Below are positions 22,669 through 30,921 of a stretch of 49,534 bases of DNA, piece after piece. The DNA comes from an uncultured Collinsella sp. GTDB lineage: Bacteria; Actinomycetota; Coriobacteriia; Coriobacteriales; Coriobacteriaceae. A model generated the notes under the pieces. The model searched no databases, had not been told where the DNA came from, and saw only the letters and a program-made list of their open reading frames with translations. The stretch spans positions 1-49,534 of the forward strand of contig URAD01000012.1 in the NCBI GenBank assembly GCA_900545745.1, in the 5' to 3' direction. The translations under genes and the position numbers were made by a program. How positions within the stretch are numbered: position 1 is the stretch's first letter; every line of letters begins with the position of its first letter.

Positions 22669-23097
22669 ATGGCTGAGAAGAAGGTTGCCAACGTCATTAA
22701 GCTCCAGATTCCTGCTGGTGCAGCAAACCCTGCTCCTCCCGTCGGCCCCGCCCTGGGCGCTGCTGGCGTGAACATCATGCAGTTCTGCCAGGCCTTTAAC
22801 GCCGAGACGCAGGACAAGAAGGGTGACATCATCCCCGTTGAGATCTCTGTCTACGAGGACAAGTCCTTCTCCTTCATCACCAAGACCCCGCCGGCGGCTC
22901 ACCTTATCAAGAAGGAGCTGAACCTCAAGTCTGGTTCCGCTAAGCCCCAGGCTGACAAGGTTGGTCAGCTCTCCCAGGAGCAGCTCACCAAGATCGCCGA
23001 GATCAAGATGCCGGACCTCAATGCCAACGACATTGACGCCGCCAAGAAGATCATCGCCGGTACCGCCCGTTCCATGGGCGTCACCATCGCTGAGTAG
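22669..23097 (+). CDS. rplK: 50S ribosomal protein L11
   Basis: A 142-residue L11 with IKLQIPAGAANPAPPVGPAL at the start and the rRNA-binding C-terminal domain (TKTPPAAHLIKKEL, then GTARSMGV). ATG 22669 is preferred to ATG 22663 because the AAAGGA ribosome binding site at 22657 would touch the latter. Confidence 0.97.
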   Translation: MAEKKVANVIKLQIPAGAANPAPPVGPALGAAGVNIMQFCQAFNAETQDKKGDIIPVEISVYEDKSFSFITKTPPAAHLIKKELNLKSGSAKPQADKVGQLSQEQLTKIAEIKMPDLNANDIDAAKKIIAGTARSMGVTIAE

Positions 23098-23172
23098 CGA
23101 TTTCTTATGGTAACGGCGGGTGCTCCGACCGGGGCGCCCGTTAAATGTGTGCAATAGGGCACACGATACGAT

Positions 23173-23200
23173 GTGGGAGGGCTCACGCCCGTTTAACCAC
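23173..23200 (+). promoter_or_regulatory. Likely ribosomal protein L1 binding site in the rplA leader
   Basis: GTGG (23173-23176) pairs with CCAC (23197-23200), and GGGC (23179-23182) with GCCC (23187-23190), leaving an asymmetric internal loop GA/GTTTAA. This resembles the L1-binding fold of 23S rRNA and L11-L1 mRNAs. It ends directly at the AGGAGG ribosome binding site, so L1 binding would block translation. A second hairpin with a 10-bp stem lies just upstream (23118-23142). Confidence 0.5.
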
Positions 23201-23214
23201 AGGAGGTAATGCAC

Positions 23215-23922
23215 ATGGCTAAGCATGGTAAGAGCTATAACGCCGCTGCCGAGAAGATCGACCGCGCCACGCTCTACACCCCCCTTCAGGCTGCCAAGCT
23301 CATCAAGGAGCTCGACACCGCCAAGTTCGACGAGACCGTCGAGGCTCACTTCCGTCTGGGCATCGATACTCGTAAGGCTGACCAGAACATCCGTGGTTCC
23401 ATCTCCCTGCCCCACGGCACCGGCAAGACCGTTCGTGTTGCCGTCTTCGCCGAGGGCGAGAAGGCCCGTGAGGCTGAGGCTGCCGGCGCCGACATCATCG
23501 GTTCCGACGAGCTCGTCGCCCAGATTCAGAAGGGCGAGATCAACTTCGACGCCGCTATCGCTACGCCGAACATGATGGCCAAGGTTGGCCGCATCGGTAA
23601 GATCCTTGGTCCCCGTGGCCTCATGCCGAACCCCAAGCTCGGCACCGTGACCATGGACGTCGCCAAGATGGTCTCCGAGCTCAAGGCTGGCCGCGTTGAG
23701 TACCGCGCCGACCGCTACGGCATCTGCCACGTGCCCCTGGGCAAGAAGTCCTTCTCTGAGCAGCAGCTCGTCGAGAACTACGCTGCCCTGTACACCGAGA
23801 TTCTGCGCGTCAAGCCCTCTTCTGCTAAGGGCAAGTACGTCAAGTCCATCTCCGTGTCTTCCACCATGGGCCCTGGCGTCAAGGTCGATCCCGCTGTCCA
23901 GCGTGACTTCCTGGCTGAGTAA
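23215..23922 (+). CDS. rplA: 50S ribosomal protein L1
   Basis: A 235-residue L1: GKSYNAAAEKIDR near the start, the conserved LGPRGLMPNPKLGTV motif (about 127-141) and a C-terminal TMGPGVKVDP. ATG 23215 follows AGGAGG by 8 nt; ATG 23209 is too close. In most bacteria rplJ follows; here rplA ends with a terminator and rplJ is 20 kb away. Confidence 0.97.
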   Translation: MAKHGKSYNAAAEKIDRATLYTPLQAAKLIKELDTAKFDETVEAHFRLGIDTRKADQNIRGSISLPHGTGKTVRVAVFAEGEKAREAEAAGADIIGSDELVAQIQKGEINFDAAIATPNMMAKVGRIGKILGPRGLMPNPKLGTVTMDVAKMVSELKAGRVEYRADRYGICHVPLGKKSFSEQQLVENYAALYTEILRVKPSSAKGKYVKSISVSSTMGPGVKVDPAVQRDFLAE

Positions 23923-23958
23923 CTGCTAGTTACTGCCTGAGTACAGCAAGCATTGCTA

Positions 23959-24000
23959 AAGAAACCCGGTTCTGCCTTGTGCAGGACCGGGTTTCTTGTT
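23959..24000 (+). terminator. rplA terminator
   Basis: 17-bp stem aagaaacccggttctgc (23959-23975) and gcaggaccgggtttctt (23981-23997) with one wobble, then GTT. Confirms the end of the rplK-rplA unit. Confidence 0.9.
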
Positions 24001-24010
24001 ATCGCGTCAA

Positions 24011-24049
24011 AACCACCATAAAGGGGACAGTGTCCCCTTTATGGTGGTT
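24011..24049 (-). terminator. Perfect palindromic terminator overlapping the phosphoesterase stop codon
   Basis: aaccaccataaaggggaca (24011-24029) and its exact complement 24031-24049 form a 19-bp stem; the stop codon of the minus-strand gene (24048-24050) is the outer end of the stem. On the minus strand T-rich sequence follows (TTTTGACG). Confidence 0.85.
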
Positions 24050-24758
24050 ACCAGGGTGTTCTGGCTGTTGAAGACTCGATGGCTTCGTGGCGTTTGAGCT
24101 CGCGGCGCATGGTTTGTGAGTTGAGCCAAGCTGCTTGCCAGCCGCGGATGGGGTAGTGCGTCTGGTCGAGCTCAAACTGCGTATAGCCGCAAGCGTTGAT
24201 GATCGTCGTTCCACACACATGCTGACGCTCGCGCTGAAAATCGCAACCGTAGCTTTGGTGTACATGCCCATGCACCATGTAGTCGGCTCCCCAGGACTCA
24301 AGCGCCGTGTTAAAGCACTCAAACCCTCGATGCGGTAGATCGTCCAGATCACCCATACCGGCGGCGGGTGCATGGGTAAGCAGAATGTCGCACCCGCCGA
24401 CCATCCTAACCTTACGCGACAGCTTACGCATGCGCTTGGACATCTCGCGTTCGGTGTACATGTTGGCGCCGTCGCGATAACGCATGGACCCGCCAAGGCC
24501 CGCAATGCGAATCCCTCGGTACGTGTACACGCTGTCTTCCACGCAGATACATCCGCCTGGTGCATGACGCGCGTAGCGGTCATCGTGATTGCCGCGAACG
24601 TAGATGAGCGGCTTGTTGATGACCGTAACCAAAAATTCAAGATAGTCCGGGTCCAGATCGCCGGCGGACAAAATCAGGTCGACACCCTCAAAGCGTTCCT
24701 TGCGAAAGCACTCCCAAAGGCATCGTTCTTCGGTATCGGCTATGGCAAGGATTTTCAT
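24048..24758 (-). CDS. Metallophosphoesterase (calcineurin-like)
   Basis: A 236-residue calcineurin-fold hydrolase. Metal-binding motifs are AIADTEERC (first Asp; the usual DxH appears as DTE), LSAGDLDPDYLEFL, YVRGNHDDRY (GNHD, about 54-57), LLTHAPAAG and HGHVHQSYG (about 158-166). The DTE in place of DxH is a departure from the family consensus. The substrate cannot be told; nucleotides and 2',3'-cyclic diesters are known for relatives. ATG 24758 overlaps the stop of the upstream gene by four bases, so it is co-translated with the ParB-like/BMP-like protein. Confidence 0.85.
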   Translation of the reverse strand: MKILAIADTEERCLWECFRKERFEGVDLILSAGDLDPDYLEFLVTVINKPLIYVRGNHDDRYARHAPGGCICVEDSVYTYRGIRIAGLGGSMRYRDGANMYTEREMSKRMRKLSRKVRMVGGCDILLTHAPAAGMGDLDDLPHRGFECFNTALESWGADYMVHGHVHQSYGCDFQRERQHVCGTTIINACGYTQFELDQTHYPIRGWQAAWLNSQTMRRELKRHEAIESSTARTPW

Positions 24759-26671
24759 AGGGCAGGGACTTTCGGCTCATCGTCGAGCTGCGGAATGGTG
24801 CCTACCACGTTGTCCGCCAGCCAATTCATCTCGACAATCTGTGTGCTCGGCAGCGGAGGGAAGCCTTCAATCTGTACCACGCCGTTCTGGCTATGGAGCT
24901 CGCCGCCAAAGGGGTTGATGGATCCCTCAACAATGCCGTTGCGGAGCAACTGCACGAGTTTGCGCGTTTGGTAGGGTAGGCCCGGAGCGTAACGGATGTC
25001 GATAACGCCGGAGCTCATGCCATACCAGTAGTTGACAGCGCGCACTTGGTTGTCGTCGCTGGTCTCGTCCCACGTGCCGTGAAGAAGGCTGCGAACGATG
25101 AGCTCGTAGTAACGGCCCCAGTTCCATACGGGCATGGCGATGCCGGTGACTTTGCCGTCGACCAAGCGGTGAAGCCCGTAGGCCGTTGGGTCTTCGAGCG
25201 ACTTTGACATGTCAGCGCCGGTCATGACGCTTACGCCTTCGCGGCACATGGCTTCGGCAAGACCACCGGCGGGAACATCGCCCCAGGTGAGGATGACCTG
25301 CGCGCGCGGGTCGAGCAGCGAGGCGCCAATCGCAAAGGCGTTGATCTCGCTGAGTGCGCCCGAGGCGAAGACCGACGCGTGGTAACCGATGCGGTGGTTG
25401 TCCGCCATGCTGGCCGCAAGGGCGCCCAGCAGAAACTTGGCCTCGTACATCTTGCCAAAGTACGAGCGGACGCTTTGATGGGGAAGGCCGATAGAGCAGT
25501 TGAGGAACCGAACCCGGGGATACTCAACGGCAGCCCTGAGCGTGTATTCCATCAGGCGGTGCGAGGTCGAGAAGATGACGTTTGCTCCATGTTTGACAGC
25601 CGTTTCCACGGCGGCGTAGAACACATCCGGATCGTGACAGTCCTCGAACGCCTCGGTGCGCACGATACCGCCAAAGTGCTCATCGAGATACTGACGCCCT
25701 TGGTCGTGCAGGCTGTCCCAGCTCGACGTCGCACAGGGGAACTCATGGATAAAGGCGATGCGCAGGGGGTTGGCCGTCGAGTAGACGGTCTTGCCCATAA
25801 AGAAGTTGAGCACGCCAGAGGTGGACTTGGCGGGCGTCTCCTCCTCGTCGACGCTCGGTGCTTCGACAAGATCGACCTTGTCCTCGTCATTTTTGCCGGC
25901 AATGACCAGCTCGCGCCAGATCTTGCACAGGCGGTTTACGACGATATCCGTCGGCGTATCCAGCAGGCGGTCCTGGTTGTACACATTGAGGTAGACGAGC
26001 ATGGCGTCGGCGGGCGTAATGTCCAGGTGATCGCCGCCTGCGCGAAGGTAGGCACGCTTAAAGAGCAGGAAAGTGTGGCGCAGGTAGTCGACCTTTTTCT
26101 GCGGCCATTTTTCGATAAGGTTCTTACCGAGCATCTTCGCGAGCGTTTCGTAGCTTCCCTCACGCGAGAACTCGATCTCGTATAGGGGGCAGACGCGCCA
26201 AAACGCGCAGAACTCGCCGTACAGGCGGCTTTCGACGGAATCCCATTTGCCGGGGTAGAGACGGGTGACCTTGGCCGAAACCGTCGGGGCGTCTAGGAAT
26301 TTGAGGACACTGACGCGTTTGTTGCCTTCCTGGACATAGAACCGATGCATGAACTCGGTGACGATGATGGGGTCGCGATAGCCCTCGGTTACCTGGATAT
26401 CGTAGAGGTTGGACCACTTGCGGGCGAACTCGGTGCTAAACGGAAGCAGGGGCATAAAGTTACACGAAAAGGCGGACTGACGGCCCTTGGTGACCGTGCC
26501 GACGACCATTTCGAGCGGAATATCCCTTAGGCCGACATTCTCTCGCTGACCTAAGGGGAGCTGGGCAACCAGGCTATCGAGGTCCGTAAGGTATGGATGC
26601 TCGCTTTGGCTGATGGCGCGACGGCGTCCCTGCTCGCCGCGCTTGCGTGCTTGACGATAGGCCTCTTCCAT
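24755..26671 (-). CDS. ParB-like domain fused to a BMP-type periplasmic-binding-protein fold, cytosolic
   Basis: A 638-residue protein without signal peptide or lipobox. Residues about 85-150 resemble the ParB/sulfiredoxin-like fold: FYVQEGNKRVSVLKFLDAP followed by VSAKVTRLYP fits the DGHHR-type box. A helical middle part (150-290) follows. From about residue 300, NPLRIAFIHEF begins a BMP/Med-type nucleoside-binding fold with FGKMYEAKFLLGALAASMA and a linker to ALSEINAFAIGASLLDP. BMP proteins are normally exported lipoproteins of ABC importers; here no transporter is adjacent and the protein stays inside. ATG 26671 follows GGGAGC. It is co-translated with the phosphoesterase. A ligand-sensing or regulatory role is inferred only. 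Confidence 0.8.
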   Translation of the reverse strand: MEEAYRQARKRGEQGRRRAISQSEHPYLTDLDSLVAQLPLGQRENVGLRDIPLEMVVGTVTKGRQSAFSCNFMPLLPFSTEFARKWSNLYDIQVTEGYRDPIIVTEFMHRFYVQEGNKRVSVLKFLDAPTVSAKVTRLYPGKWDSVESRLYGEFCAFWRVCPLYEIEFSREGSYETLAKMLGKNLIEKWPQKKVDYLRHTFLLFKRAYLRAGGDHLDITPADAMLVYLNVYNQDRLLDTPTDIVVNRLCKIWRELVIAGKNDEDKVDLVEAPSVDEEETPAKSTSGVLNFFMGKTVYSTANPLRIAFIHEFPCATSSWDSLHDQGRQYLDEHFGGIVRTEAFEDCHDPDVFYAAVETAVKHGANVIFSTSHRLMEYTLRAAVEYPRVRFLNCSIGLPHQSVRSYFGKMYEAKFLLGALAASMADNHRIGYHASVFASGALSEINAFAIGASLLDPRAQVILTWGDVPAGGLAEAMCREGVSVMTGADMSKSLEDPTAYGLHRLVDGKVTGIAMPVWNWGRYYELIVRSLLHGTWDETSDDNQVRAVNYWYGMSSGVIDIRYAPGLPYQTRKLVQLLRNGIVEGSINPFGGELHSQNGVVQIEGFPPLPSTQIVEMNWLADNVVGTIPQLDDEPKVPAL

Positions 26672-26726
26672 GATGTTGCTCCCTTAGTCGTTTAAACAAC
26701 TATATAAACCATGGTACCACGAATGA

Positions 26727-26765
26727 AAACCACCACAAAGGTGCCTGTCCCCTTTGTGGTGGTTT
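26727..26765 (-). terminator. Terminator overlapping the mscS stop codon
   Basis: aaaccaccacaaagg (26727-26741) pairs with cctttgtggtggttt (26751-26765); loop TGCCTGTCC. The mscS stop (26764-26766) lies in the stem. On the minus strand TTTTCATTC follows. Confidence 0.8.
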
Positions 26766-27531
26766 AGGCGATGATGGGGGCGATGGCGCGGATGCAGGCG
26801 TCGGCAGCGGTGAAAGTGGTGCTGTCGTCGCTGACGATAAAGATGATCTTTCCTTTGATGCCAAAGTCGCCGATTTCGCTAAAGAGCACGTAGGGCTCTT
26901 TGTCAAAGCCCGAGATGGGCGAGACGGCCGTTTTGGTTGCGCTCGTGAGCTCGTCTGCCAGCGCGTCAAGGGAAGCCCACTTAGACGTGTCCTTTACGGC
27001 AACGGGCACGGCCACGCGTCCAAAGGGCATCAAATGCACGAGCGTGTTCTTGGAGATGTTGGAGTTGGGGACGATGATAGTCTGCCCGCAGGCATCTTCG
27101 ATGGTCGTGTGGCGCCAGGTGATGTCCTGGACCACGCCTGATACACCACCGACCTCGATGTTGTCGCCAGGCTTGATGATGCCCATAAAGGTCACCTGCA
27201 TGCCGCCGATAAGGTTTGAGAGCGTGTCCTGAAAGCCCAGGGAGATGGCGATGCCGCCGACGCCAAGAGCGGCGACGAGCGCGTTTGCGTTAATGCCAAA
27301 GCAGTTGTCAAGGATAAAGCTGCCGCCGATCATCCAGATGACGGCGCGAGCGATGTTGATGAAGATGCTCGATGCTGGAAGCGGGTTATCGTCGCGGTTG
27401 AGTAGGTGGCGCAGCGTCTTGGAAACGACTTTGGTGGCGATTGCCGTGCCTATTGCCAAGATGCCGGCCCAGATGATGTTGTGGACCCACCGTTGCTCAA
27501 AGAAATGAAGAATCGGCTCAAACAATTCCAT
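26764..27531 (-). CDS. MscS-family mechanosensitive channel
   Basis: A 255-residue small-conductance mechanosensitive channel. Three hydrophobic segments lie at about 17-37, 55-78 and 83-108; the pore helix has ALVAALGVGGIAISLGFQ and the beta domain starts FMGIIKPGDNIEVGG with WRHTTIEDACGQTIIVPNS. It releases solutes on osmotic downshock. ATG 27531 follows AGGAGG. It is separated from the next gene by the terminator at its stop codon. Confidence 0.93.
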   Translation of the reverse strand: MELFEPILHFFEQRWVHNIIWAGILAIGTAIATKVVSKTLRHLLNRDDNPLPASSIFINIARAVIWMIGGSFILDNCFGINANALVAALGVGGIAISLGFQDTLSNLIGGMQVTFMGIIKPGDNIEVGGVSGVVQDITWRHTTIEDACGQTIIVPNSNISKNTLVHLMPFGRVAVPVAVKDTSKWASLDALADELTSATKTAVSPISGFDKEPYVLFSEIGDFGIKGKIIFIVSDDSTTFTAADACIRAIAPIIA

Positions 27532-27545
27532 GTAGGGAAAACCTC

Positions 27546-27709
27546 CTAATGATCATTCAACCATGATACCCACCAAAAAGCCCGTCCGATCACATCGGAC
27601 GGGCCGATAACTTGAGATGGGGCGGTCGCGGTGGCGTAAGCTGGGGCGCCGGCGAGCACGCCGGTAAGGAGTGCGGCGGTCAAGCAAGACGGGGAAGAGG
27701 TCTTTTCAT
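27546..27709 (-). pseudogene. Frameshifted remnant of a small secreted protein
   Basis: On the minus strand AAGGAAACTGCC precedes ATG 27709 (MKRPLPRLA, then TGA at 27680). Shifting frame by one base at that stop gives LTAALLTGVLAGAPAYA, a typical hydrophobic core with an AxA cleavage site, and the frame runs on to TAG 27546. Read together they form a complete Sec signal peptide followed by about 30 residues, the last of which fall in a terminator hairpin. A decayed secreted protein is the simplest reading; a short leader peptide is possible. Confidence 0.4.
27575..27604 (-). terminator. Minus-strand terminator upstream of mscS
   Basis: gcccgtccgat (27580-27590) and atcggacgggc (27594-27604), 11-bp perfect stem; on the minus strand TTTTT follows (27579-27575). 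It would stop transcripts from the remnant gene before mscS. Confidence 0.85.
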
Positions 27710-27773
27710 GGCAGTTTCCTTAGTCCTTAGCCAGAATGTCTGGTTGAATATCGGATTATCGACATAATATGCG

Positions 27774-27813
27774 AAAACCGCCGCAAGGGCGCTTGTCCCT
27801 TAGCGGCGGTTTT
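27774..27813. terminator. Bidirectional terminator-like hairpin
   Basis: aaaaccgccgcaaggg (27774-27789) pairs with cccttagcggcggtttt (27797-27813), one bulged base; A/T runs at both ends of the stem. It lies downstream of the ABC operon on the minus strand. The loop CGCTTGT resembles the TGTCCC loops of nearby terminators. Confidence 0.75.
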
Positions 27814-27829
27814 GACGTTTGCGCAGATA

Positions 27830-27868
27830 AAACCTGCCAAAATAAACCTGTCCCTTTTTGGTAGGTTT
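27830..27868 (-). terminator. Terminator overlapping the ABC ATPase stop codon
   Basis: aaacctgccaaaa (27830-27842) pairs with ttttggtaggttt (27856-27868) with one wobble; loop contains CCTGTCCC. The ATPase stop codon (27867-27869) overlaps the stem. Confidence 0.75.
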
Positions 27869-28661
27869 AGCTTAGCAGCATGCGGTCGTTGGCGAGCTCG
27901 CCGCCCGAGACCTCCTCGAATTTCTGCAGCAGGTCGGCCACGGTGAGCGACTTCTTCTCATCGCCCGCCACGTCGTAGATCACATGGCCCTCGTGCATCA
28001 TGATCAGACGGTTGCCCAGACGGATGGCGTCGTTCATGTTGTGCGTGACCATGAGCGTGGTCAGGTGGTTCTCGTCGACGATCTCCTCGGTCAGGTTGAG
28101 CACCTTAGAGGCCGTCTTGGGGTCGAGGGCCGCAGTGTGCTCGTCGAGCAGCAGCAGGCGCGGCCTGGTGAGCGTGGCCATCAGCAGGGTGAGTGCCTGG
28201 CGCTGGCCGCCCGAGAGCAGGCCGACCTTGGCGTTGAGGCGTGTGTCCAGACCAAGGTCCAGGCGCTTGAGCAGCTCAACGTACTCGTCCTTCTCGGCCT
28301 TGGTAACGCCCCACGAAAGGCCGCGACGCTGGCCGCGACGCTTGGCGAGGGCCAGGTTCTCGGCGATCTGCATGTCGGCAGCGGTACCGCGCATGGGGTC
28401 CTGAAACACGCGGCCCAGGTACTTGGCGCGCTGCGACTCGCTCAGGCGCGAGATATCGGTGCCGTCGAGCTCAATAACGCCCGAATCGAGCGGGTACACG
28501 CCGGCGATCATGTTGAGCAGCGTGGACTTGCCGGCGCCGTTGCCGCCGATCACGGTTACAAAGTCGCCGTCATTCAGGGTGAGGTCGACGCCGGTGAGCG
28601 CGCGCTTCTCGGTGACGGTGCCCTTGTTAAAGGTCTTCTTGACATGCGAGAGCTTAAGCAT
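27867..28661 (-). CDS. ABC transporter ATP-binding protein (TrpZ-like)
   Basis: A 264-residue ABC ATPase: GGNGAGKSTLLN (Walker A, about 38-49), Q loop FQDPMRG, signature LLSGGQRQAL (about 150-159), Walker B LLLLDEHTAAL and His switch VTHNM. The insertion and FQDP pattern suit the ATPase paired with BPD_transp_2 permeases. ATG 28661 is chosen because GGGAG lies 9 nt upstream; it overlaps the permease stop by 8 bp. An in-frame GTG/ATG further upstream lies inside the permease gene. Confidence 0.92.
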   Translation of the reverse strand: MLKLSHVKKTFNKGTVTEKRALTGVDLTLNDGDFVTVIGGNGAGKSTLLNMIAGVYPLDSGVIELDGTDISRLSESQRAKYLGRVFQDPMRGTAADMQIAENLALAKRRGQRRGLSWGVTKAEKDEYVELLKRLDLGLDTRLNAKVGLLSGGQRQALTLLMATLTRPRLLLLDEHTAALDPKTASKVLNLTEEIVDENHLTTLMVTHNMNDAIRLGNRLIMMHEGHVIYDVAGDEKKSLTVADLLQKFEEVSGGELANDRMLLS

Positions 28662-29577
28662 CTGCCTCATCTCCCTTCGTGTAGGAGCTGCGGAGCTTAT
28701 AGCGCTCCCAAACCACGGGCACGCACAGGGCCACAGCGACAATTACGGCGGAGAGCAGCTTCATGTCGTTGGCGTCCATGCCCAACTGCAGCACGATGGC
28801 GCGGATAAGGAAGTACACCACGGAGCCAAAGACGGCGGAGGCAAGACGGACGCTAAACTGCGTGAGGCCGCCGGGCAGCAGACGGCCGAGCACCTCGCCG
28901 ATAACAATGGCGGCAAGACCGATAACGATGGCACCGGTGCCCATACCAATGTCGGCATACTTTTGGCTCTGGCAGATGAGCGCGCCCGAAAGGCCGATGA
29001 GGGCGTTGGAGAGCACGAGGGCGATCATCTTGGTGGAGTTGGTGTTGACGCCCAGAGCGCGGATCATGTACTCGTTGTTGCCGGTGGCGCGCAGCGCCGA
29101 GCCGATCTCGGTGCCAAAGAACCAATACAGGATGGCAACGATAGCCACGGCGAGCAGGATGCCCAAGATGATGGCAACGGTGGACTGCGGCAGACCGGTC
29201 ATATTGCTGACGGCCGAGAACACGGTGCCCTTGGCAAGAATGGGCGTATTGGACTTGCCCATGATGCGCAAGTTGATGGACCACAGGCTGATCTGGGTGA
29301 GGATTCCGGCGAGGATCGCGGGAATCTCAAAGACGGTGGTCAAAATGCCCGTGACGGCGCCCGCGATGGCGCCGGCGCACATGCCGGCCAGCACGGCGAG
29401 CAGCGGGTCGACGTTGTTATTGACGATGAGCACAGCGCAGACGCAGCCGCCGAGGGCAAAGCTGCCGTCGCAGGTCATATCGGGAATGTCGAGCAGGCGG
29501 AACGTGATAAACACGCCAAGCACCATAATGCCCCAGAGGACGCCCTGCGAAACGGCGCCCTGCAATGCAATGAGCAT
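28654..29577 (-). CDS. ABC transporter permease (TrpY-like, BPD_transp_2)
   Basis: A 307-residue permease with about nine hydrophobic segments and the sequence FRLLDIPDMTCDGSFALGG (about 26-44), typical of permeases that work with PF04392 binding proteins such as S. pneumoniae TrpXYZ. EYMIRALGVN is the ATPase-coupling region. ATG 29577 follows AGGAGG by 8 nt. Between it and the binding-protein gene lie 200 bp with a hairpin. Confidence 0.9.
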   Translation of the reverse strand: MLIALQGAVSQGVLWGIMVLGVFITFRLLDIPDMTCDGSFALGGCVCAVLIVNNNVDPLLAVLAGMCAGAIAGAVTGILTTVFEIPAILAGILTQISLWSINLRIMGKSNTPILAKGTVFSAVSNMTGLPQSTVAIILGILLAVAIVAILYWFFGTEIGSALRATGNNEYMIRALGVNTNSTKMIALVLSNALIGLSGALICQSQKYADIGMGTGAIVIGLAAIVIGEVLGRLLPGGLTQFSVRLASAVFGSVVYFLIRAIVLQLGMDANDMKLLSAVIVAVALCVPVVWERYKLRSSYTKGDEADA

Positions 29578-29679
29578 GCTTCATACCTCCTAGGATAGGG
29601 TGGACACGTGATTCACCATAATAGCGGTAACAATGCATAGAAGAGCTGCGGACAGACGTTTTGTTTTACCTGAAACAAG

Positions 29680-29713
29680 CAGGGCGGACGCCGGTCTACA
29701 GCGCCCGCCCCTG
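29680..29713 (-). promoter_or_regulatory. Hairpin between binding-protein and permease genes
   Basis: cagggcggacgc (29680-29691) pairs with gcgcccgcccctg (29701-29713) with a bulge and one mismatch. On the minus strand it is followed by TTGTTTCAGG, not a full T-run. It could protect the upstream mRNA or reduce readthrough, giving more binding protein than permease. Confidence 0.5.
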
Positions 29714-29780
29714 TGGCTCAGATATTGAATAACGCGGCTAAAGCGCGAGCACGGGCTCTAGACGCATGCCGCGTATGGCA

Positions 29781-30761
29781 TTACGCGTCCAGAGCGGAAA
29801 GGTCGATGCCCAGGGCCTCGGCCATCTCGTCATTCTTGACGACGACCAGGTCCTTGCTCGAGAGGTGCTTGATTGGCATGTCTTCGGGCTTGGCCTCGCC
29901 CTTCAGGATCTTAACGGCCATCTCGCCCGCGGCGTAGCCCAGGTCCTCATAGTTGATGGAGAGGGTGAACAGGCCGCCGGCCATGCACATACCCTCCTCG
30001 CCAGTCACGAAGGGGAGCTTGTTCTCCTTGCAGATCTGGCCGACCTGCGAGGCACCCGCGGCGATGGTGTTGTCGGTGGGGGAGTACAGCGCGTCGACCT
30101 TGCCCACGGCAGACTCGACGACGGACTGAATCTCGTTGGAGCTCGAGACGGTGAAATCGGTGTACTCGAGGCCCAGCTTGTCGAGTTCCTTCTTGGCGGC
30201 CTTGATCTGGACGTCGGAGTTGGACTCGGCGGTGCAGTAGAGCAGGCCGACCTTTTTAACGTCGGGCAGGACCTTCTGCATCATCTCGAGCTGCTCGGCG
30301 ACCGGGGTGAGGTCGGAAGCGCCCGTGACGTTGGTGCCCGGCTTGTCGTTGTCCTGGACCAGGCCGGAGGCGGCGTAGTCGGTGATGGCACAGCCCACGA
30401 TGGGGATATCGGCCGTGGCGCCGGCGGCAGCCTGCGCGGCGGGCGTGGCGATGGCATAAATCAGGTTGACGTTGTCGCCCACAAACTTGTCGGCAATGGA
30501 CTTACACGTGGACTGGTCGTTCTGGGCGTTCTTCTGGTCGATCTTGACCTTAAGGCCGCTCTTCTTGATGGCCTTGACAAAGCCGTCGTTGGCGGCATCG
30601 AGCGCGGAGTGCTCGGTGAGCTGCAGAACGCCGATGGTGTAGTCGGAACCGGCGGCAGCAGAGCCGGAACCAGAGTTGCCGCCGCATCCGGCGAGCGGGG
30701 CGAGCGCGAGCAGGCCGGCGGAGACCAGAAGGCTCCTGCGGCTGATGGTGATGTCCTTCAT
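29781..30761 (-). CDS. ABC transporter substrate-binding lipoprotein (TrpX-like, PF04392)
   Basis: A 326-residue lipoprotein. The signal sequence has RRSLLVSAGLLALAPLAGC with lipobox LAGC (Cys about 25); a Gly/Ser linker follows, then the two-lobed fold starting YTIGVLQLTEHSALDAA. The family takes up tryptophan or other aromatic compounds in streptococci; the ligand here is inferred. ATG 30761 follows GGGGGTAAT; a possible promoter upstream has TATAGT with a weak -35. A YafY-like regulator gene lies next upstream on the same strand. Confidence 0.9.
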   Translation of the reverse strand: MKDITISRRSLLVSAGLLALAPLAGCGGNSGSGSAAAGSDYTIGVLQLTEHSALDAANDGFVKAIKKSGLKVKIDQKNAQNDQSTCKSIADKFVGDNVNLIYAIATPAAQAAAGATADIPIVGCAITDYAASGLVQDNDKPGTNVTGASDLTPVAEQLEMMQKVLPDVKKVGLLYCTAESNSDVQIKAAKKELDKLGLEYTDFTVSSSNEIQSVVESAVGKVDALYSPTDNTIAAGASQVGQICKENKLPFVTGEEGMCMAGGLFTLSINYEDLGYAAGEMAVKILKGEAKPEDMPIKHLSSKDLVVVKNDEMAEALGIDLSALDA

Positions 30762-30921
30762 ATCATTACCCCCAGTATAAAAATGGCTGGAAACACTGCA
30801 CTGGGACAAAGTGCAAGTGGAACTATAGTAGCGCTGATGTCCATTTTTACAACAGCCTGGCGGGTTTTTTAATACAGAATCGGATGGGCGGTACGGGTAG
30901 TCGAATGGGCGGCGGAGGGTC

